Counted from the stretch's first letter, positions 17,844 to 27,625 are shown. The stretch is DNA of 64,000 nucleotides from QANA01 sp963665505 (GCA_963665505.1 OY762275.1:1426001-1490000), one strand, 5' to 3'. The notes: a model not told the origin generated them from the sequence alone. Numbers and translations are program-made.

Positions 17844-18977
17844 ATGCATGAAACGAAAAATAAAAAAATAACGCTTTTGGAGGCATTTTTGATTTGCCTG
17901 ACTGCTCTCTATGCACCCAACATTCGCTTTATTATGAAGGAAAGCACCCTTCACGGACACCAGGCAGGCTGGTTGGGTTACATCTGCAGTTTGCTTGCAT
18001 TCATTCCACTTCTGTATGTTTTGAAAAGACTTTCGGAAGCATTTAAAGGGCGTTCTCTCCACGACATTCTATGCCATGTTTTTGGGAATCTTATTGGGAA
18101 AATAATTTCCATTCTATATATTTTATGGATGGTCCTCCTGTTGGCCCTCTATTTCGCATATGCAGCAGAGCGGCTCGTAACATCGGCATACGTGGGTACG
18201 GACGTGACCATATTCTTTTTCCTGGACGCCCTGGTCGTAAGCCTCCTCCTTCGTTATGGGATACGGGTGTTTTCCCGCATGAACAAACTCATATTCGCTA
18301 TCGGGCTGACACAGTTCATCATCGTATTGCTTGCCATTTTTTCCAACTTTTCCGTGGAGAACATAACGCCCATCAGCACGCTGGATATCGTTCCGATTTT
18401 AAGTACGGTCCCCTATATCATGACGATCAGCAGTTATGTAACGGTGCTCTTCACCTTTAACGATGAGATCCAGATCGGTAGGAAAAGTACCGGAAAATAC
18501 ACGTTTTTCGCCGGATTCCTAACAGTCGGCAATACGCTGATGGCTTTTTGCGTCCTTGGTGTGTTTGGCTTTGAATTAGGTTCCAAACTGAACTATCCCC
18601 TTAACTCTGCCGTGATAAATATTTCTGCTTTCCAAGGTTCGGCCGGCCTCGAATCCTTATTTATTTCCATCTGGATTTTTATAGAATTCGTTACTTTCTC
18701 TTTATTTACGTATTCTATTGTACACATGATCAAAAATGTATTCCACTTGAAGAACAAGCGGCCCATCATTACGGCGATACTCGGCTTGGAGGTATTTATC
18801 GCGATATATCTGTGCAGCAACCTTTTTGATTTGGTCAAGTTTTCGGAAAACATCGTCGTGTATGTGAACCTTACGTTATTTTTTGTTATCCCCGTCCTGC
18901 TGTTTTTCACAGCCAAATTAAGAAAACAGATCCGGCGACGGGCACGAGCATCCAGCAAAGCAATAAGTACAGAATAG
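17844..18977 (+). CDS. gerKB: spore germination protein, GerAB/GerKB family
   Basis: A 377-residue integral membrane protein of the amino acid/polyamine/organocation-like GerB family, with about ten predicted membrane segments. It is the putative ligand-binding subunit of the receptor. The start follows an AAGGAG site. The C-terminus is a basic tail (RKQIRRRARASSKA). The germinant cannot be inferred. Confidence 0.92.
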   Translation: MHETKNKKITLLEAFLICLTALYAPNIRFIMKESTLHGHQAGWLGYICSLLAFIPLLYVLKRLSEAFKGRSLHDILCHVFGNLIGKIISILYILWMVLLLALYFAYAAERLVTSAYVGTDVTIFFFLDALVVSLLLRYGIRVFSRMNKLIFAIGLTQFIIVLLAIFSNFSVENITPISTLDIVPILSTVPYIMTISSYVTVLFTFNDEIQIGRKSTGKYTFFAGFLTVGNTLMAFCVLGVFGFELGSKLNYPLNSAVINISAFQGSAGLESLFISIWIFIEFVTFSLFTYSIVHMIKNVFHLKNKRPIITAILGLEVFIAIYLCSNLFDLVKFSENIVVYVNLTLFFVIPVLLFFTAKLRKQIRRRARASSKAISTE

Positions 18978-19067
18978 AGCGGTAGAATCCAAGCCGCGCG
19001 GTCAGATAACAAGTCTATCGAAATATCTTTTCTCATATTCATTATAAATGGAGAAAAGGAGACGGCG

Positions 19068-20186
19068 ATGCGCGGCATTCTGGTTGTTAAGAAAACGACG
19101 ATCCTGCGGTATTTGCTGCTGTTTTTGCTGATAGCTGCGTTTTTTTTCACGAAACCGGCAATCGAAAATGCCTTATCCACAAATTACGAAAAAAATCAAT
19201 GGGAAGAAATCATCCGGACTTTTTTTGAACGCCGGAACAACTGTCTTCTAGCGGCAGATACGCAAACGCTGGAAAGCATGTACCTGACAAGCGAACAAAA
19301 CGGCCTGTGGGCTTTTGAAAACGAAAAAATACGGCTGGAATATCTGCAAAACTGGGCGGTCAAACAAGGAATAGCGATCCTTCGTATACAAAGCTGTCCC
19401 ACGATCAGAAGCATCAAACAAGTCGGCAGAGGATACGCTTTTTATATTGCGGTGGTGACCGAATACCAATACAGGTACAGCGAAGACCCGGACGCGGTCA
19501 ATACGTTCAAGATAGGCACCTACCATTCCCTCGATCTGATCCCGGGCTCGGAGGAGGATAGCTGGATCATCAGCCGCGAATGGTATACGGATCCGCTTTC
19601 CGACTCTCTTGACATAACGGCCGTCCCGGAAGAGGTGACGGAATTCATCGCCGCACACGCTTCCACAGATAGTTCGGGTATCACTGAGCAAAGAAAAGCC
19701 GCCGTCCAGTATGCGGACACTTACTGGACGGCAGGCTCCGACGGACAGAATACCTATGAATATAACAGCGCCTACACAAACTATAATTCGCTGGGCGGCG
19801 ACTGTGCCAATTTCCTTTCGCAGGTGCTGTATGAAAGCGGCGGCTTCAAAAAAAATTCCTATTGGAATTACCGGGGCGCGAAAGGCAGCCGGGCATGGAT
19901 CAATGCGCAGAATTTTAAGAATTATTTATTATACGGCGGAAGAGCCTCGCTCATTGCAAGCGGAGATTACCTGCAGGTGTATACACACGCATACGCATTG
20001 CTTCCGGGCGATATTATAGCCTACGCAAAAAAAGGGAAAATCACGCATGTTTCCCTTGTAACGGGATGGGATTCCAAAGGATACCCGCTTGTGAATTGCC
20101 ATAATACGGACAGATACAAGGTTCCGTGGGATCTCGGATGGAGTGAAGACGGCATCACCTTTTATCTGCTACGAGTCAATTATTAA
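19068..20186 (+). CDS. membrane-anchored amidase-domain protein (Amidase_6 type)
   Basis: A 372-residue protein with an uncleaved-looking N-terminal membrane segment (about 13-30), a middle region of unknown function, and a C-terminal CHAP/NlpC-like cysteine amidase domain. The domain shows GGDCANFLSQVLY (nucleophile Cys), THVSLVTGW (His) and NCHNTDRYK. It resembles the putative amidase domain found in sporulation and cell wall proteins. A GGAG site precedes the ATG. It follows the ger operon after 90 nt and may be co-expressed. Its stop overlaps the convergent metallo-hydrolase gene by 4 nt. Confidence 0.82.
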   Translation: MRGILVVKKTTILRYLLLFLLIAAFFFTKPAIENALSTNYEKNQWEEIIRTFFERRNNCLLAADTQTLESMYLTSEQNGLWAFENEKIRLEYLQNWAVKQGIAILRIQSCPTIRSIKQVGRGYAFYIAVVTEYQYRYSEDPDAVNTFKIGTYHSLDLIPGSEEDSWIISREWYTDPLSDSLDITAVPEEVTEFIAAHASTDSSGITEQRKAAVQYADTYWTAGSDGQNTYEYNSAYTNYNSLGGDCANFLSQVLYESGGFKKNSYWNYRGAKGSRAWINAQNFKNYLLYGGRASLIASGDYLQVYTHAYALLPGDIIAYAKKGKITHVSLVTGWDSKGYPLVNCHNTDRYKVPWDLGWSEDGITFYLLRVNY

Positions 20187-21013
20187 AATGCCCATGTATC
20201 CCCCGCCGCCAATATGGAACAGCGGTCTTTTAGGATTCTCTTCATTTCGCAGATCGCCACAACCCCTGTGCAATGCAAAGGCACTACCCGGCGTATACCG
20301 AGGTCCCGAATATACCACGCAGTCTTTTCAACACGCGCCGGATCTGCCTTTTCCATGTGCATACCCGCCAAGAGCGCATAAATAGGCGGACCCGGAAATA
20401 GTTGCTGCACATATTTCAGCGCGTTCACGATGCCCGGATGGCTGCACCCCAGAATAAGCACCAGCCCCTTCTTTGTTTCCATAACCAGTATCTGTTCGTC
20501 TTCAAACAGATCCGGAACGATTTTCCCCTCGGCGTTTTCCATGAAAAGACCTTGCGGGGCCCCTTCAAAATCCGTCGCATAGGGTATCCCGGAAAGCAGG
20601 TGCAAGCCCGGGCCGATCGTCCGGGTCTTTTCGTTATATACGAACTGTTTTTTGGCCGCCGAAAGATACGCCGGCGACCAGGGGATGCCTATATCCGTAT
20701 AGGCGGTTTCTTCCGGGCCCTTTTTATAGCGTCTGCACAATGCCTGCGGATGTATATACAGTTTCGGAGCTATGGACAGCGTTGCAAGGCATTCCGCACC
20801 GCCGCAATGATCGTAATGCCCATGGCTGAATACGACATAGTCCGTTCTTTTCAGGTCTATTCCCAGAATATTGGCGTTATGGCAATATACGGAAGATTGG
20901 CCAGTATCGAACAAGATATTGCCCGCTTCCCGTTCAATGAACAAAGAAAGCCCGTGTTCCGCCAGGATCCCTCTTTTCCTTGCAATGTTATCCGCCAGAA
21001 TATGGATTTTCAT
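20183..21013 (-). CDS. MBL-fold metallo-hydrolase
   Basis: A 276-residue metallo-beta-lactamase-fold protein. Metal ligands: FSHGHYDHCGG (HxHxDH), GCSHPG and the final PLHCTG. This arrangement is that of the family annotated near 7,8-dihydropterin-6-methyl-aminobenzene phosphate synthases; the actual substrate is unknown. It is a single-gene unit converging on the amidase gene, with stops overlapping by 4 nt. Confidence 0.85.
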   Translation of the reverse strand: MKIHILADNIARKRGILAEHGLSLFIEREAGNILFDTGQSSVYCHNANILGIDLKRTDYVVFSHGHYDHCGGAECLATLSIAPKLYIHPQALCRRYKKGPEETAYTDIGIPWSPAYLSAAKKQFVYNEKTRTIGPGLHLLSGIPYATDFEGAPQGLFMENAEGKIVPDLFEDEQILVMETKKGLVLILGCSHPGIVNALKYVQQLFPGPPIYALLAGMHMEKADPARVEKTAWYIRDLGIRRVVPLHCTGVVAICEMKRILKDRCSILAAGDTWAF

Positions 21014-21180
21014 GTGGCCTTCCTTTCCGTTTTTCCCACGAGCAAAAACATTTGTTATACTATTTCCACTTCCGGCACGCGTATCCTTTTATTTTGTTGT
21101 TTTTTTCATCTCTTGTCTTTTGTTTGACAAACGGCAAATTCCCCACATATAATGAAAAAAACGGCTGTACGGGAGAAAAT

Positions 21181-22836
21181 ATGTATTGTACGAGATGTGG
21201 AAGAAAAATACCTGAAAACAGCGCCTTTTGCCCAAATTGCGGTAAAAAACAACTTGCCGGTACATCCACACACATCCCCATTCTCCCTCCAGACCACTCT
21301 CCCCTCTTGGGCAGAAGAAAACCGCCCGCCGTACCTAAAAAAAGAAAAGGAATGCTCGCGCTTTTGATCGCCACCACGATCGTTTTCCTTATCGCGGGAA
21401 CATTCTTTCTATTCGCTGCCAAACAAGGCAGCGACCCCGCGGAAGATCTGCAGGAACAAACGATCGCCGTAACGGGCGCTTACTATGAAGCGCAGATCTT
21501 CACTTATAAAGTGCTGCACGTAGACAGCACCGTCGATTACAATACTTGGTACCGCGGCATGGAAAAAGCCTGCGCCCTGTGGGAAGAAGTCGCTTACCAA
21601 AGCAAACGATTGGAAGCAGTATGCGACGCGGTCTTGGAAGAAACGGATCCCTCCCTGCAGGATCTTGCCGCCACCGTAGGTAACTTTTTCGAGACCCGTA
21701 CGGCATATGCCTATACACAGAAGGAGATCAATGCCGTATTCGATGCGGCGCCCGCCGGAAAAAAGATCAAAACGCTCGCAGGATATCTGGGAACGGATGC
21801 AAAAACAGCCTACAATATCCTAAAGGGAACGCAGGCCGAAATCGCAAAAGAAGCGTATGCGCAAGCAGACTTTTATCAGAAATGCGAAACGGCGGCGGTG
21901 GTCATCAAAGATACTGCAAAAGTCGGCTTTTTTGCCGGCAGCATCGCGCTTTCCGGCGGAACGGCCGCGACTTTCGGCTTACTGGACGGTGCCTGCACGA
22001 TCGCTGCGGGCACAGACCTTCTACTGGAAATTTACGAAAATGGCGCGACGATCGCTTACGGCGAAGGCAATGCCACGACCGCGGTCATCCAGGACTTGCG
22101 CAAAGGCAGCAAACCATTGGCCGCCATATTGGGGCTCAGCAGCCTAACCAGCCATGCGATAGACCAGCTCGCGTATATTTCAGACAGCACGCTTTCCCTT
22201 TTTCAGAGCGACGAAGTTTTGGGATTCAACATCAAAAGTAGCGACACAGGTACCATTGAGCTGACGGGGATGGACTATGCGGATGTTGCCTACTGGGCAA
22301 GCGCAAACGATATCGATCTGGAGATCACCGCGACGCAGGACCTGACCCTTACCGCCGCTGATGTGCAGAATGTGGATATCGCCGCGCCGGGGGAAAGCGT
22401 CTTGGCTTCGGCGCAAACTTCCGCCTCCGGGCCCTCGGAAACGACCTCGGGTTTTGATCTGCCTGACAATAACTTTGATCTGGAACTTTATCTGATAGGA
22501 ACATGGCAGTCGATCGATTACTGGGGCGGGGACTATTTGGACGAAGACGGCCATTACATAGACTATACGGCGGACAATAACGGTTATACGTATATCATGA
22601 CGATCGTGGATGGATATCTCTCCATCGATGAACGGAATGATAACACTGGAACGATTGCCGATAATGTATGGGCCTATAATTATGTTGTGGATGGGCCGCG
22701 CGTAGACCTCTACACACAAGAAGATTATCAGTTCACTTTCTACTACAATCCCGACGACCAAATGCTTTACTGTGTGAAATTGGAAACGTTGCGCACAAAC
22801 GGTACCTATCGCGTGTTTTATAAAATAAGCGAATAA
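21181..22836 (+). CDS. zinc-ribbon membrane protein of unknown function
   Basis: A 551-residue protein. It starts MYCTRCGRKIPENSAFCPNCGKK, a CxxC...CxxC zinc ribbon, followed by a proline-rich basic stretch, one membrane segment (about 60-80) and a long exported part. The exported part has an alpha-helical region (about 85-300), a Gly/Ala-rich hydrophobic patch (SIALSGGTAATFGLLDGACTIAAG) and a C-terminal beta-rich region starting near 470 (LIGTWQSIDYWGGDYLDEDG) that resembles lipocalin-like stress-response domains. The start has GGGAGA 4 nt upstream. No function is assigned. Confidence 0.8.
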   Translation: MYCTRCGRKIPENSAFCPNCGKKQLAGTSTHIPILPPDHSPLLGRRKPPAVPKKRKGMLALLIATTIVFLIAGTFFLFAAKQGSDPAEDLQEQTIAVTGAYYEAQIFTYKVLHVDSTVDYNTWYRGMEKACALWEEVAYQSKRLEAVCDAVLEETDPSLQDLAATVGNFFETRTAYAYTQKEINAVFDAAPAGKKIKTLAGYLGTDAKTAYNILKGTQAEIAKEAYAQADFYQKCETAAVVIKDTAKVGFFAGSIALSGGTAATFGLLDGACTIAAGTDLLLEIYENGATIAYGEGNATTAVIQDLRKGSKPLAAILGLSSLTSHAIDQLAYISDSTLSLFQSDEVLGFNIKSSDTGTIELTGMDYADVAYWASANDIDLEITATQDLTLTAADVQNVDIAAPGESVLASAQTSASGPSETTSGFDLPDNNFDLELYLIGTWQSIDYWGGDYLDEDGHYIDYTADNNGYTYIMTIVDGYLSIDERNDNTGTIADNVWAYNYVVDGPRVDLYTQEDYQFTFYYNPDDQMLYCVKLETLRTNGTYRVFYKISE

Positions 22837-22870
22837 AAAAGAGAGCGGGGTTTATCGCCCGCTCTCTTTT
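22835..22870. terminator. bidirectional terminator
   Basis: Perfect 9-bp stem GAGAGCGGG/CCCGCTCTC (22841-22849, 22858-22866), flanked by A6 on the left and T5 on the right. It serves the zinc-ribbon gene (plus) and rsgI (minus). Confidence 0.88.
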
Positions 22871-22881
22871 TCAGGTGTGCC

Positions 22882-23913
22882 TTATTGGCCATTTCCGTTT
22901 CCCGTTGTTTCACCCTGCTGTTGTTTCCCGTCCCCGGCATTGTTTCCCTGCGGGTTTTCTGCGTTTCCACTTCCGGTACCGTTTTGTTTTCCGGTTTCTC
23001 CCTTATTTGCAGTTTCATTCTGTTTGCCGTTTTCGCTGTTCCCGGCGTTGCTACCCTGTCCATTTTGCGCACTGTTGGCCTGGCCGTTCTCCGCGGCCTG
23101 CTCATTCTGCTTTCCCTCGCCGTTCCCCGTATCATCCGCCGCACCGTTTTCTTCGGAACTGCCATAGGAATTCTCATGTTGGTTCTGATGCTGTTCCTGG
23201 TTTTCGTTCAGCGCGGCCATGATCTCTTTCACCGACTTTCCCAGCCATTCTTCGATATCCACGCCGGCGGGATCGCCCGTAGACTGCGCATACCGTTCCG
23301 CCAGCATCAGTTTTCCCGGCGTCACGCCGTATTCCTGGGCACGGGTCTTTAGTTCTTCTCCCGCACATTCTCCTTGGATATTCGCGGACACATGGTTTTG
23401 CGTCATTTCCTTGTCCATCTCCTGGATCATTTCGTGCAGTTTCGTCTGTGTACGGGTTTGGTCTTTCGAGGAAGCGGTAACGACAAGTTCGGCTATCGCA
23501 TCATCGGAAAGATATCCTTCTTCGATCAGTTCCCCAATAAGGGTGGAGACCGCCGTTTTCAGATCACAGTCCTTTAGGCGTATCCGCTGTAAAAGCTGTT
23601 CCGCATCTTCATTCATGGCTTTTACATCGATCACCCGGTCAAATATATTGGTTGTGAATTCGATGCTGGGGTTCACATCCACGCTGTATTCTACGTAAGG
23701 CGTATAGTATGCATAGGCGCTGCCGCCCAACAGCATGACAAACGCCGCCACGGCAACCGCCGCCCATTTTGCCCAAACAGTTTGCCTTTTTCTGGTGCCT
23801 GTTTCCAATCTCTGTCCTACCGTATACCCTTTATTTTTTATCCGAACAAAATCGCCCGTACCGTTCAGAAGCACTGCGTATTTCCTTTCGACTTGTACTA
23901 CGATATTCTGCAT
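22882..23913 (-). CDS. rsgI: anti-sigma-I factor, RsgI family
   Basis: A 343-residue single-pass membrane protein. The N-terminal RsgI domain (about 1-45, VVQVERKYAVLLNGTGDFVRIKNKG) binds SigI; the membrane segment is at about 48-68; the extracellular part opens with YVEYSVDVNPSIEF, a hallmark of RsgI proteins. From about residue 245 the chain is low-complexity, rich in Gln, Asn, Gly and Glu, and no carbohydrate-binding module is present. It directly abuts sigI (no gap). Confidence 0.9.
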   Translation of the reverse strand: MQNIVVQVERKYAVLLNGTGDFVRIKNKGYTVGQRLETGTRKRQTVWAKWAAVAVAAFVMLLGGSAYAYYTPYVEYSVDVNPSIEFTTNIFDRVIDVKAMNEDAEQLLQRIRLKDCDLKTAVSTLIGELIEEGYLSDDAIAELVVTASSKDQTRTQTKLHEMIQEMDKEMTQNHVSANIQGECAGEELKTRAQEYGVTPGKLMLAERYAQSTGDPAGVDIEEWLGKSVKEIMAALNENQEQHQNQHENSYGSSEENGAADDTGNGEGKQNEQAAENGQANSAQNGQGSNAGNSENGKQNETANKGETGKQNGTGSGNAENPQGNNAGDGKQQQGETTGNGNGQ

Positions 23914-24618
23914 TCAGGAAACCTCCTCTTCAATAAAGTTTAAGTATCCGGCAAGGTAGACATACTCTCCGGAAAGTATTTCTGCCGAACACACAATATA
24001 TTTACGATGACGTTCGATCAGTTTCCGGGATATGCCCGTGCTTTCCTGTATTTCCTTTACCGGCAACTGTTTTGTATCTTTCATCTTCTGCAGTAAACCC
24101 GGCGTTTGCAGGATATGCCGGATGATTTTCGCGCAGGCATTTTTGGTCTTTTTATGCTTAGGAGAACTCTGGGGCAGATCCATGAATGTAAATCCGTACA
24201 CCTGTAGCATGGCAGATAAAGTCTGTATCTCGAGTTTTACCGGGTCGTCAAACATGCTCTCCGGCTGTTTTGCGATCTCTATATTCTCCTTGACCGTTCC
24301 CTGGGCATGTTCCCCATATGATAGCGTATCCAGCGAAACTGTCTTTACCGTGCGCTTTTCTTTGCGCAGGCCGTCGACCAGGCGGGAATGGATCACTTTC
24401 TTTGCATACATCAGGAATTTCCCGGATTCCGGGCGAAAACGCTGGACAGCCTCAGAAAAAGCGATGATGGCAACGCTCGTTTCATCATCATGTTCGTCGA
24501 CATATCTGCCCACAGTACGGCTGGTGCATGAGACGATAAAGGGCATATACTCCCGCAGCAATTTTTCAAATTCTTGTTCATCGTTTTTCGAACGTAACAC
24601 CCGTTCCTGGAGCTCCAT
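23914..24618 (-). CDS. sigI: RNA polymerase sigma factor SigI
   Basis: A 234-residue SigI-family sigma factor. Region 2 (EYMPFIVSCTSRTVGRYVDE, then AIIAFSEAVQRFRPESGKFLMYAKKVIHSRLVDGLRKE) and the C-terminal HTH (LPVKEIQESTGISRKLIERHRKYI) are present. The start ATG at 24618 has an ideal AAAGGAGG site; an upstream open extension of 28 codons is not conserved. A C7 run at 24674-24680 (minus strand ACCCCCCC) resembles the ACCCCC -35 element of SigI promoters, but a -10 at proper distance is not clear. In Firmicutes SigI answers heat or polysaccharide signals through RsgI. Confidence 0.9.
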   Translation of the reverse strand: MELQERVLRSKNDEQEFEKLLREYMPFIVSCTSRTVGRYVDEHDDETSVAIIAFSEAVQRFRPESGKFLMYAKKVIHSRLVDGLRKEKRTVKTVSLDTLSYGEHAQGTVKENIEIAKQPESMFDDPVKLEIQTLSAMLQVYGFTFMDLPQSSPKHKKTKNACAKIIRHILQTPGLLQKMKDTKQLPVKEIQESTGISRKLIERHRKYIVCSAEILSGEYVYLAGYLNFIEEEVS

Positions 24619-24869
24619 GTGTTCTCCTCCTTTGGACAGTATATATAATACGCAACCGCCCCGCATTTTTTTGGGGGGGTATGAATTGGCATATCCCATC
24701 AAATTTCATATTAAAAGTATAGTACATTTTATACGGAGAAAAAAGAATAGGCCCCATCCAATTCATGGAGGGCTATTTCTTAGGTCAATTTTTTCATGAT
24801 CGGCATTGTCTATGTATCCCTACATGATATAATAAAAAAGAAAATAAAAACAATAGGAAGGAGTCTGTT

Positions 24870-25325
24870 ATGAAAAACAAAAATATACTTACCAAGGTTT
24901 TGACCCTGCTGGGAATGGTTTTGGCATGGTTCCCCTTGCTTTTCACGGTTTTCACATCCATAGTCGGCAGTATATCTAATCATGTTTTCCTGTTTGACTA
25001 TTTGATGCCCGCCGAATTTTTCCCGTTTGCGCTGGCCGGTTCTCTGTTGCTTTTATGGGCCGCACAGCGGGCACATTTCCAGCAAAAGCGTATCCTCTGG
25101 GGATTACTTGCCGAAATGGCCTTTTTGATCGGCGGGACCACGCTCGCTTCGGTAAGCGGCCTGTCTTCCGGTGCCATCGAGCCCAGAGGCTGGGTCTTCC
25201 TGCTGGTTTCTTCGCTGCTCGTCTTCTATTCCCTGGCCGTCCTCTGGCAATGTATCGTCAGTATCTTTTTATTGAAAAGTGTATTTTCCCCCATAAAAAA
25301 TGAGTCTATTAAAAAGGCCCCGTGA
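24870..25325 (+). CDS. membrane protein of unknown function
   Basis: A 151-residue protein with four hydrophobic segments (about 8-33, 45-65, 75-98 and 105-135) and short polar ends. A strong GGAAGGAG site lies before the ATG. I do not recognise the family. Its stop codon is inside the stem of the shared terminator with the convergent glycosyltransferase gene. Confidence 0.7.
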   Translation: MKNKNILTKVLTLLGMVLAWFPLLFTVFTSIVGSISNHVFLFDYLMPAEFFPFALAGSLLLLWAAQRAHFQQKRILWGLLAEMAFLIGGTTLASVSGLSSGAIEPRGWVFLLVSSLLVFYSLAVLWQCIVSIFLLKSVFSPIKNESIKKAP

Positions 25326-25339
25326 GAGGCCTTTTTTAA
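25309..25339. terminator. bidirectional terminator covering two stop codons
   Basis: Stem TTAAAAAGGCC/GGCCTTTTTTAA (25309-25319, 25328-25339) with an 8-nt loop. The plus-strand stop (25323-25325) and the minus-strand stop (25336-25338) both lie in it. Confidence 0.85.
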
Positions 25340-27255
25340 TGGACCTTATGATACCCCATACTATAATCGCATATATATTGCATGAGCTTTTGATAACTTT
25401 CCGGCGTCTGATCCAGGAAACGAATGCCTATTTCTTTTTTCCGGTTCCCAAATTTTACCCAAACGACCTCTCCTTCCACAGACCCGAATTTATCGCTCGT
25501 AAGATGGATCCTTTCCTTTCCGGCGTCCAGAGGCACATTTTCTGCACATTCTACCTGCATGCCCGTCTCGGAAATATTGACAAGCTTACATTCGAATGCC
25601 TCCTTTGTTTCGTCCATTTGGATCTGGACCGGTTCCTCTATGCAAAGCCTTTCCGCTATCCTCTTGCGCGGCCTTTCTATGCAGGCAAATATGCTGATCG
25701 AAATAGCTACCATATTATAGATAGACCAAAGAATGTTGATGAGTGCCGCCTGCGTTACAAGCATACCCGAAAAATATAACCAGCCTGTCCGCACCCACCC
25801 TATTATGGTCAGAACAGCCAAAAGCAGATGCGGGATAGCTAAGCGTATTGAAAACGTTGTTTTTTGTGAATTTGTTCCTTTGGGCGTCACTTTGAACGGG
25901 ATCGGCTTAGAAAAGATCGCCTCCGACAAAGCGGCCAGCGCGATATAGGGCGCCAGTGCGACTTCATAAATATGGCTCCAGGCAATCGAACGGGTCTTTT
26001 GGGACATTGCGCGGAATGTCAGAACGGACGCTAAAAATGAAGGAAGCCAAAAGACAAACAGATCCGTCATCGAGGCATTCAAAATCACAGTCCCGAAAAG
26101 CAGATACAAAATAGGACAAAGTATATAGATCATTTTCTGAACGCCAAAGAACCAGTAAATAAAGCCATCCGTATAAATGAGCCTTTGGGCAAAAGTCAAT
26201 CCTTTTAAGCGCAGGGGGTTCCATTTTTTTGTGACTTGGATATTTCCACGGCACCAACGCTCCCGTTGTCTTATCAGATCGCGAAAGTTCTCTACCGAAA
26301 GACCCGTACACAGAACTTCTTTGACAAAAACAGACGTATACCCTTTGGCTTGTATCAGCATGCCCGTCGCCATATCTTCGGTTATCGTCCCGGTGGGGAT
26401 GCCGCCGATCTCTTCAATGGCTTTTCTGCGAAAAATCGCATTGGTGCCGACATGCAGAACAGCATTATAGGTAGCTCTGCCCGCCTGGATATCCAGCATG
26501 AAGAAATCCTGTTCGTTCGGGATTTGTTCGTTCAGGCGCAGATTGTATTGAAAAGGGTCCGGATTATAAAACACCTGTGGCGTCTGTAAAAACCCTACTT
26601 TTTCATCGGTAAAATATCCAATGGTCTTTTTGAGAAAATCGGATTTGGGCGCCATATCCGCATCCAGCAGCATAATAAATTCGCCGTCGGTACAGGAGAG
26701 CGCATGGTTTATATTGCCGGCTTTCGCGTGTTTATTATCGGGGCGCGTTAAATAGTGTACCCCCAGTTCCGTACAAAGGTCTTTCGCCTCTTGCCGCCTG
26801 CCGTCATCGCACAAATATATATGCAGCGATTCCCCGGAGTACTGGAGATTTAAGCATCCCGTAAGCGTCCGACGGAGAATTTGCATGTTTTCATTATATG
26901 TCGCTACAAAAACGTCCACCGAAGGCTGGATTGCAAAATCATGCGGCGGAAACGCATACCGGTGAAACGGTTTCCAGAACAAAAACCGGAAAACCATAGA
27001 CTGCCAGAATCCCATCCATTCGGCTGTGAGCAGCAGGATGCTCAATACCACACTCACAATACCGTAGGACAAAGGCAGCGTGAAAACCACCCGCCATACC
27101 AAATAAATCAGATTATACAGAACTGTGGTCACAATAAAAACTTTTTTTATTTTCTGGACTTTCTTTGCCGCAAAGAACAAGGCAAATAAAAGCACCAACG
27201 ATGCAAGGAATATAATCGCATTTTGATTACTGTCAAAGAACATCCGGATATCCAT
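25336..27255 (-). CDS. cellulose-synthase-like glycosyltransferase with PilZ domain
   Basis: A 639-residue BcsA-like processive GT2. N-terminal membrane segments (to about residue 95) precede the catalytic domain with LCDDG (150-152), DAD (198-200), TED (292-294) and QRERW (330-334). More membrane segments follow, then a PilZ domain (about 530-630) with the c-di-GMP motifs RPRKR and NISETG. It should polymerise a beta-linked glycan across the membrane when c-di-GMP rises. No bcsB, bcsZ or diguanylate cyclase is next to it, so the polymer cannot be named. Confidence 0.88.
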   Translation of the reverse strand: MDIRMFFDSNQNAIIFLASLVLLFALFFAAKKVQKIKKVFIVTTVLYNLIYLVWRVVFTLPLSYGIVSVVLSILLLTAEWMGFWQSMVFRFLFWKPFHRYAFPPHDFAIQPSVDVFVATYNENMQILRRTLTGCLNLQYSGESLHIYLCDDGRRQEAKDLCTELGVHYLTRPDNKHAKAGNINHALSCTDGEFIMLLDADMAPKSDFLKKTIGYFTDEKVGFLQTPQVFYNPDPFQYNLRLNEQIPNEQDFFMLDIQAGRATYNAVLHVGTNAIFRRKAIEEIGGIPTGTITEDMATGMLIQAKGYTSVFVKEVLCTGLSVENFRDLIRQRERWCRGNIQVTKKWNPLRLKGLTFAQRLIYTDGFIYWFFGVQKMIYILCPILYLLFGTVILNASMTDLFVFWLPSFLASVLTFRAMSQKTRSIAWSHIYEVALAPYIALAALSEAIFSKPIPFKVTPKGTNSQKTTFSIRLAIPHLLLAVLTIIGWVRTGWLYFSGMLVTQAALINILWSIYNMVAISISIFACIERPRKRIAERLCIEEPVQIQMDETKEAFECKLVNISETGMQVECAENVPLDAGKERIHLTSDKFGSVEGEVVWVKFGNRKKEIGIRFLDQTPESYQKLMQYICDYSMGYHKVH

Positions 27256-27403
27256 TCTGTGTGCCTCCCAGAGTCATGCGCAGTATGTTTGACGGAAAAA
27301 TCGACAATATATGCCATTATTTTACATATATACCCCGCGTTTTGTAAATATAAATTACCAGATTTTTTATGTATACAGTCCCTATGAAAATCGGAACCGG
27401 TTT

Positions 27404-27523
27404 TTATTCGAACCGAATGGCCTCATACACGCTTTCAGAATAGACCGTACGCATCAACCGCCAGACGATACACGAACAGAGTGGAAGGCCAAGGGCTGCG
27501 GCGCCCCCCAATACAGAAAACAT
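27404..27523 (-). CDS. possible small membrane protein (39 aa)
   Basis: An open frame of 39 codons beginning MFSVLGGAAALGLPLCSC, a hydrophobic segment followed by WRLMRT and an acidic/aromatic tail ending VYEAIRFE. It looks more protein-like than a random frame, but there is no convincing ribosome site and it lies just downstream of the terminator of the cohesin-like gene. Its own promoter was not identified. The remaining part of the 27256-27625 gap shows only the terminator at 27557-27584. Confidence 0.3.
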   Translation of the reverse strand: MFSVLGGAAALGLPLCSCIVWRLMRTVYSESVYEAIRFE

Positions 27524-27554
27524 ATGCTTTTCATGATTTGGAAATCGTTATCAC

Positions 27555-27584
27555 AATAAAAATGCTGCGCGTAAAAGCGCAGCA
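27555..27584 (-). terminator. terminator of the dockerin/cohesin-like operon
   Basis: 8-bp stem TGCTGCGC/GCGCAGCA (27563-27570, 27577-27584), loop GTAAAA; on the minus strand TTTTTATTG follows. Confidence 0.8.
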
Positions 27585-27625
27585 AAAGACATCTATAAAA
27601 ATTGAATTGATTAGGGAATAAGTGG

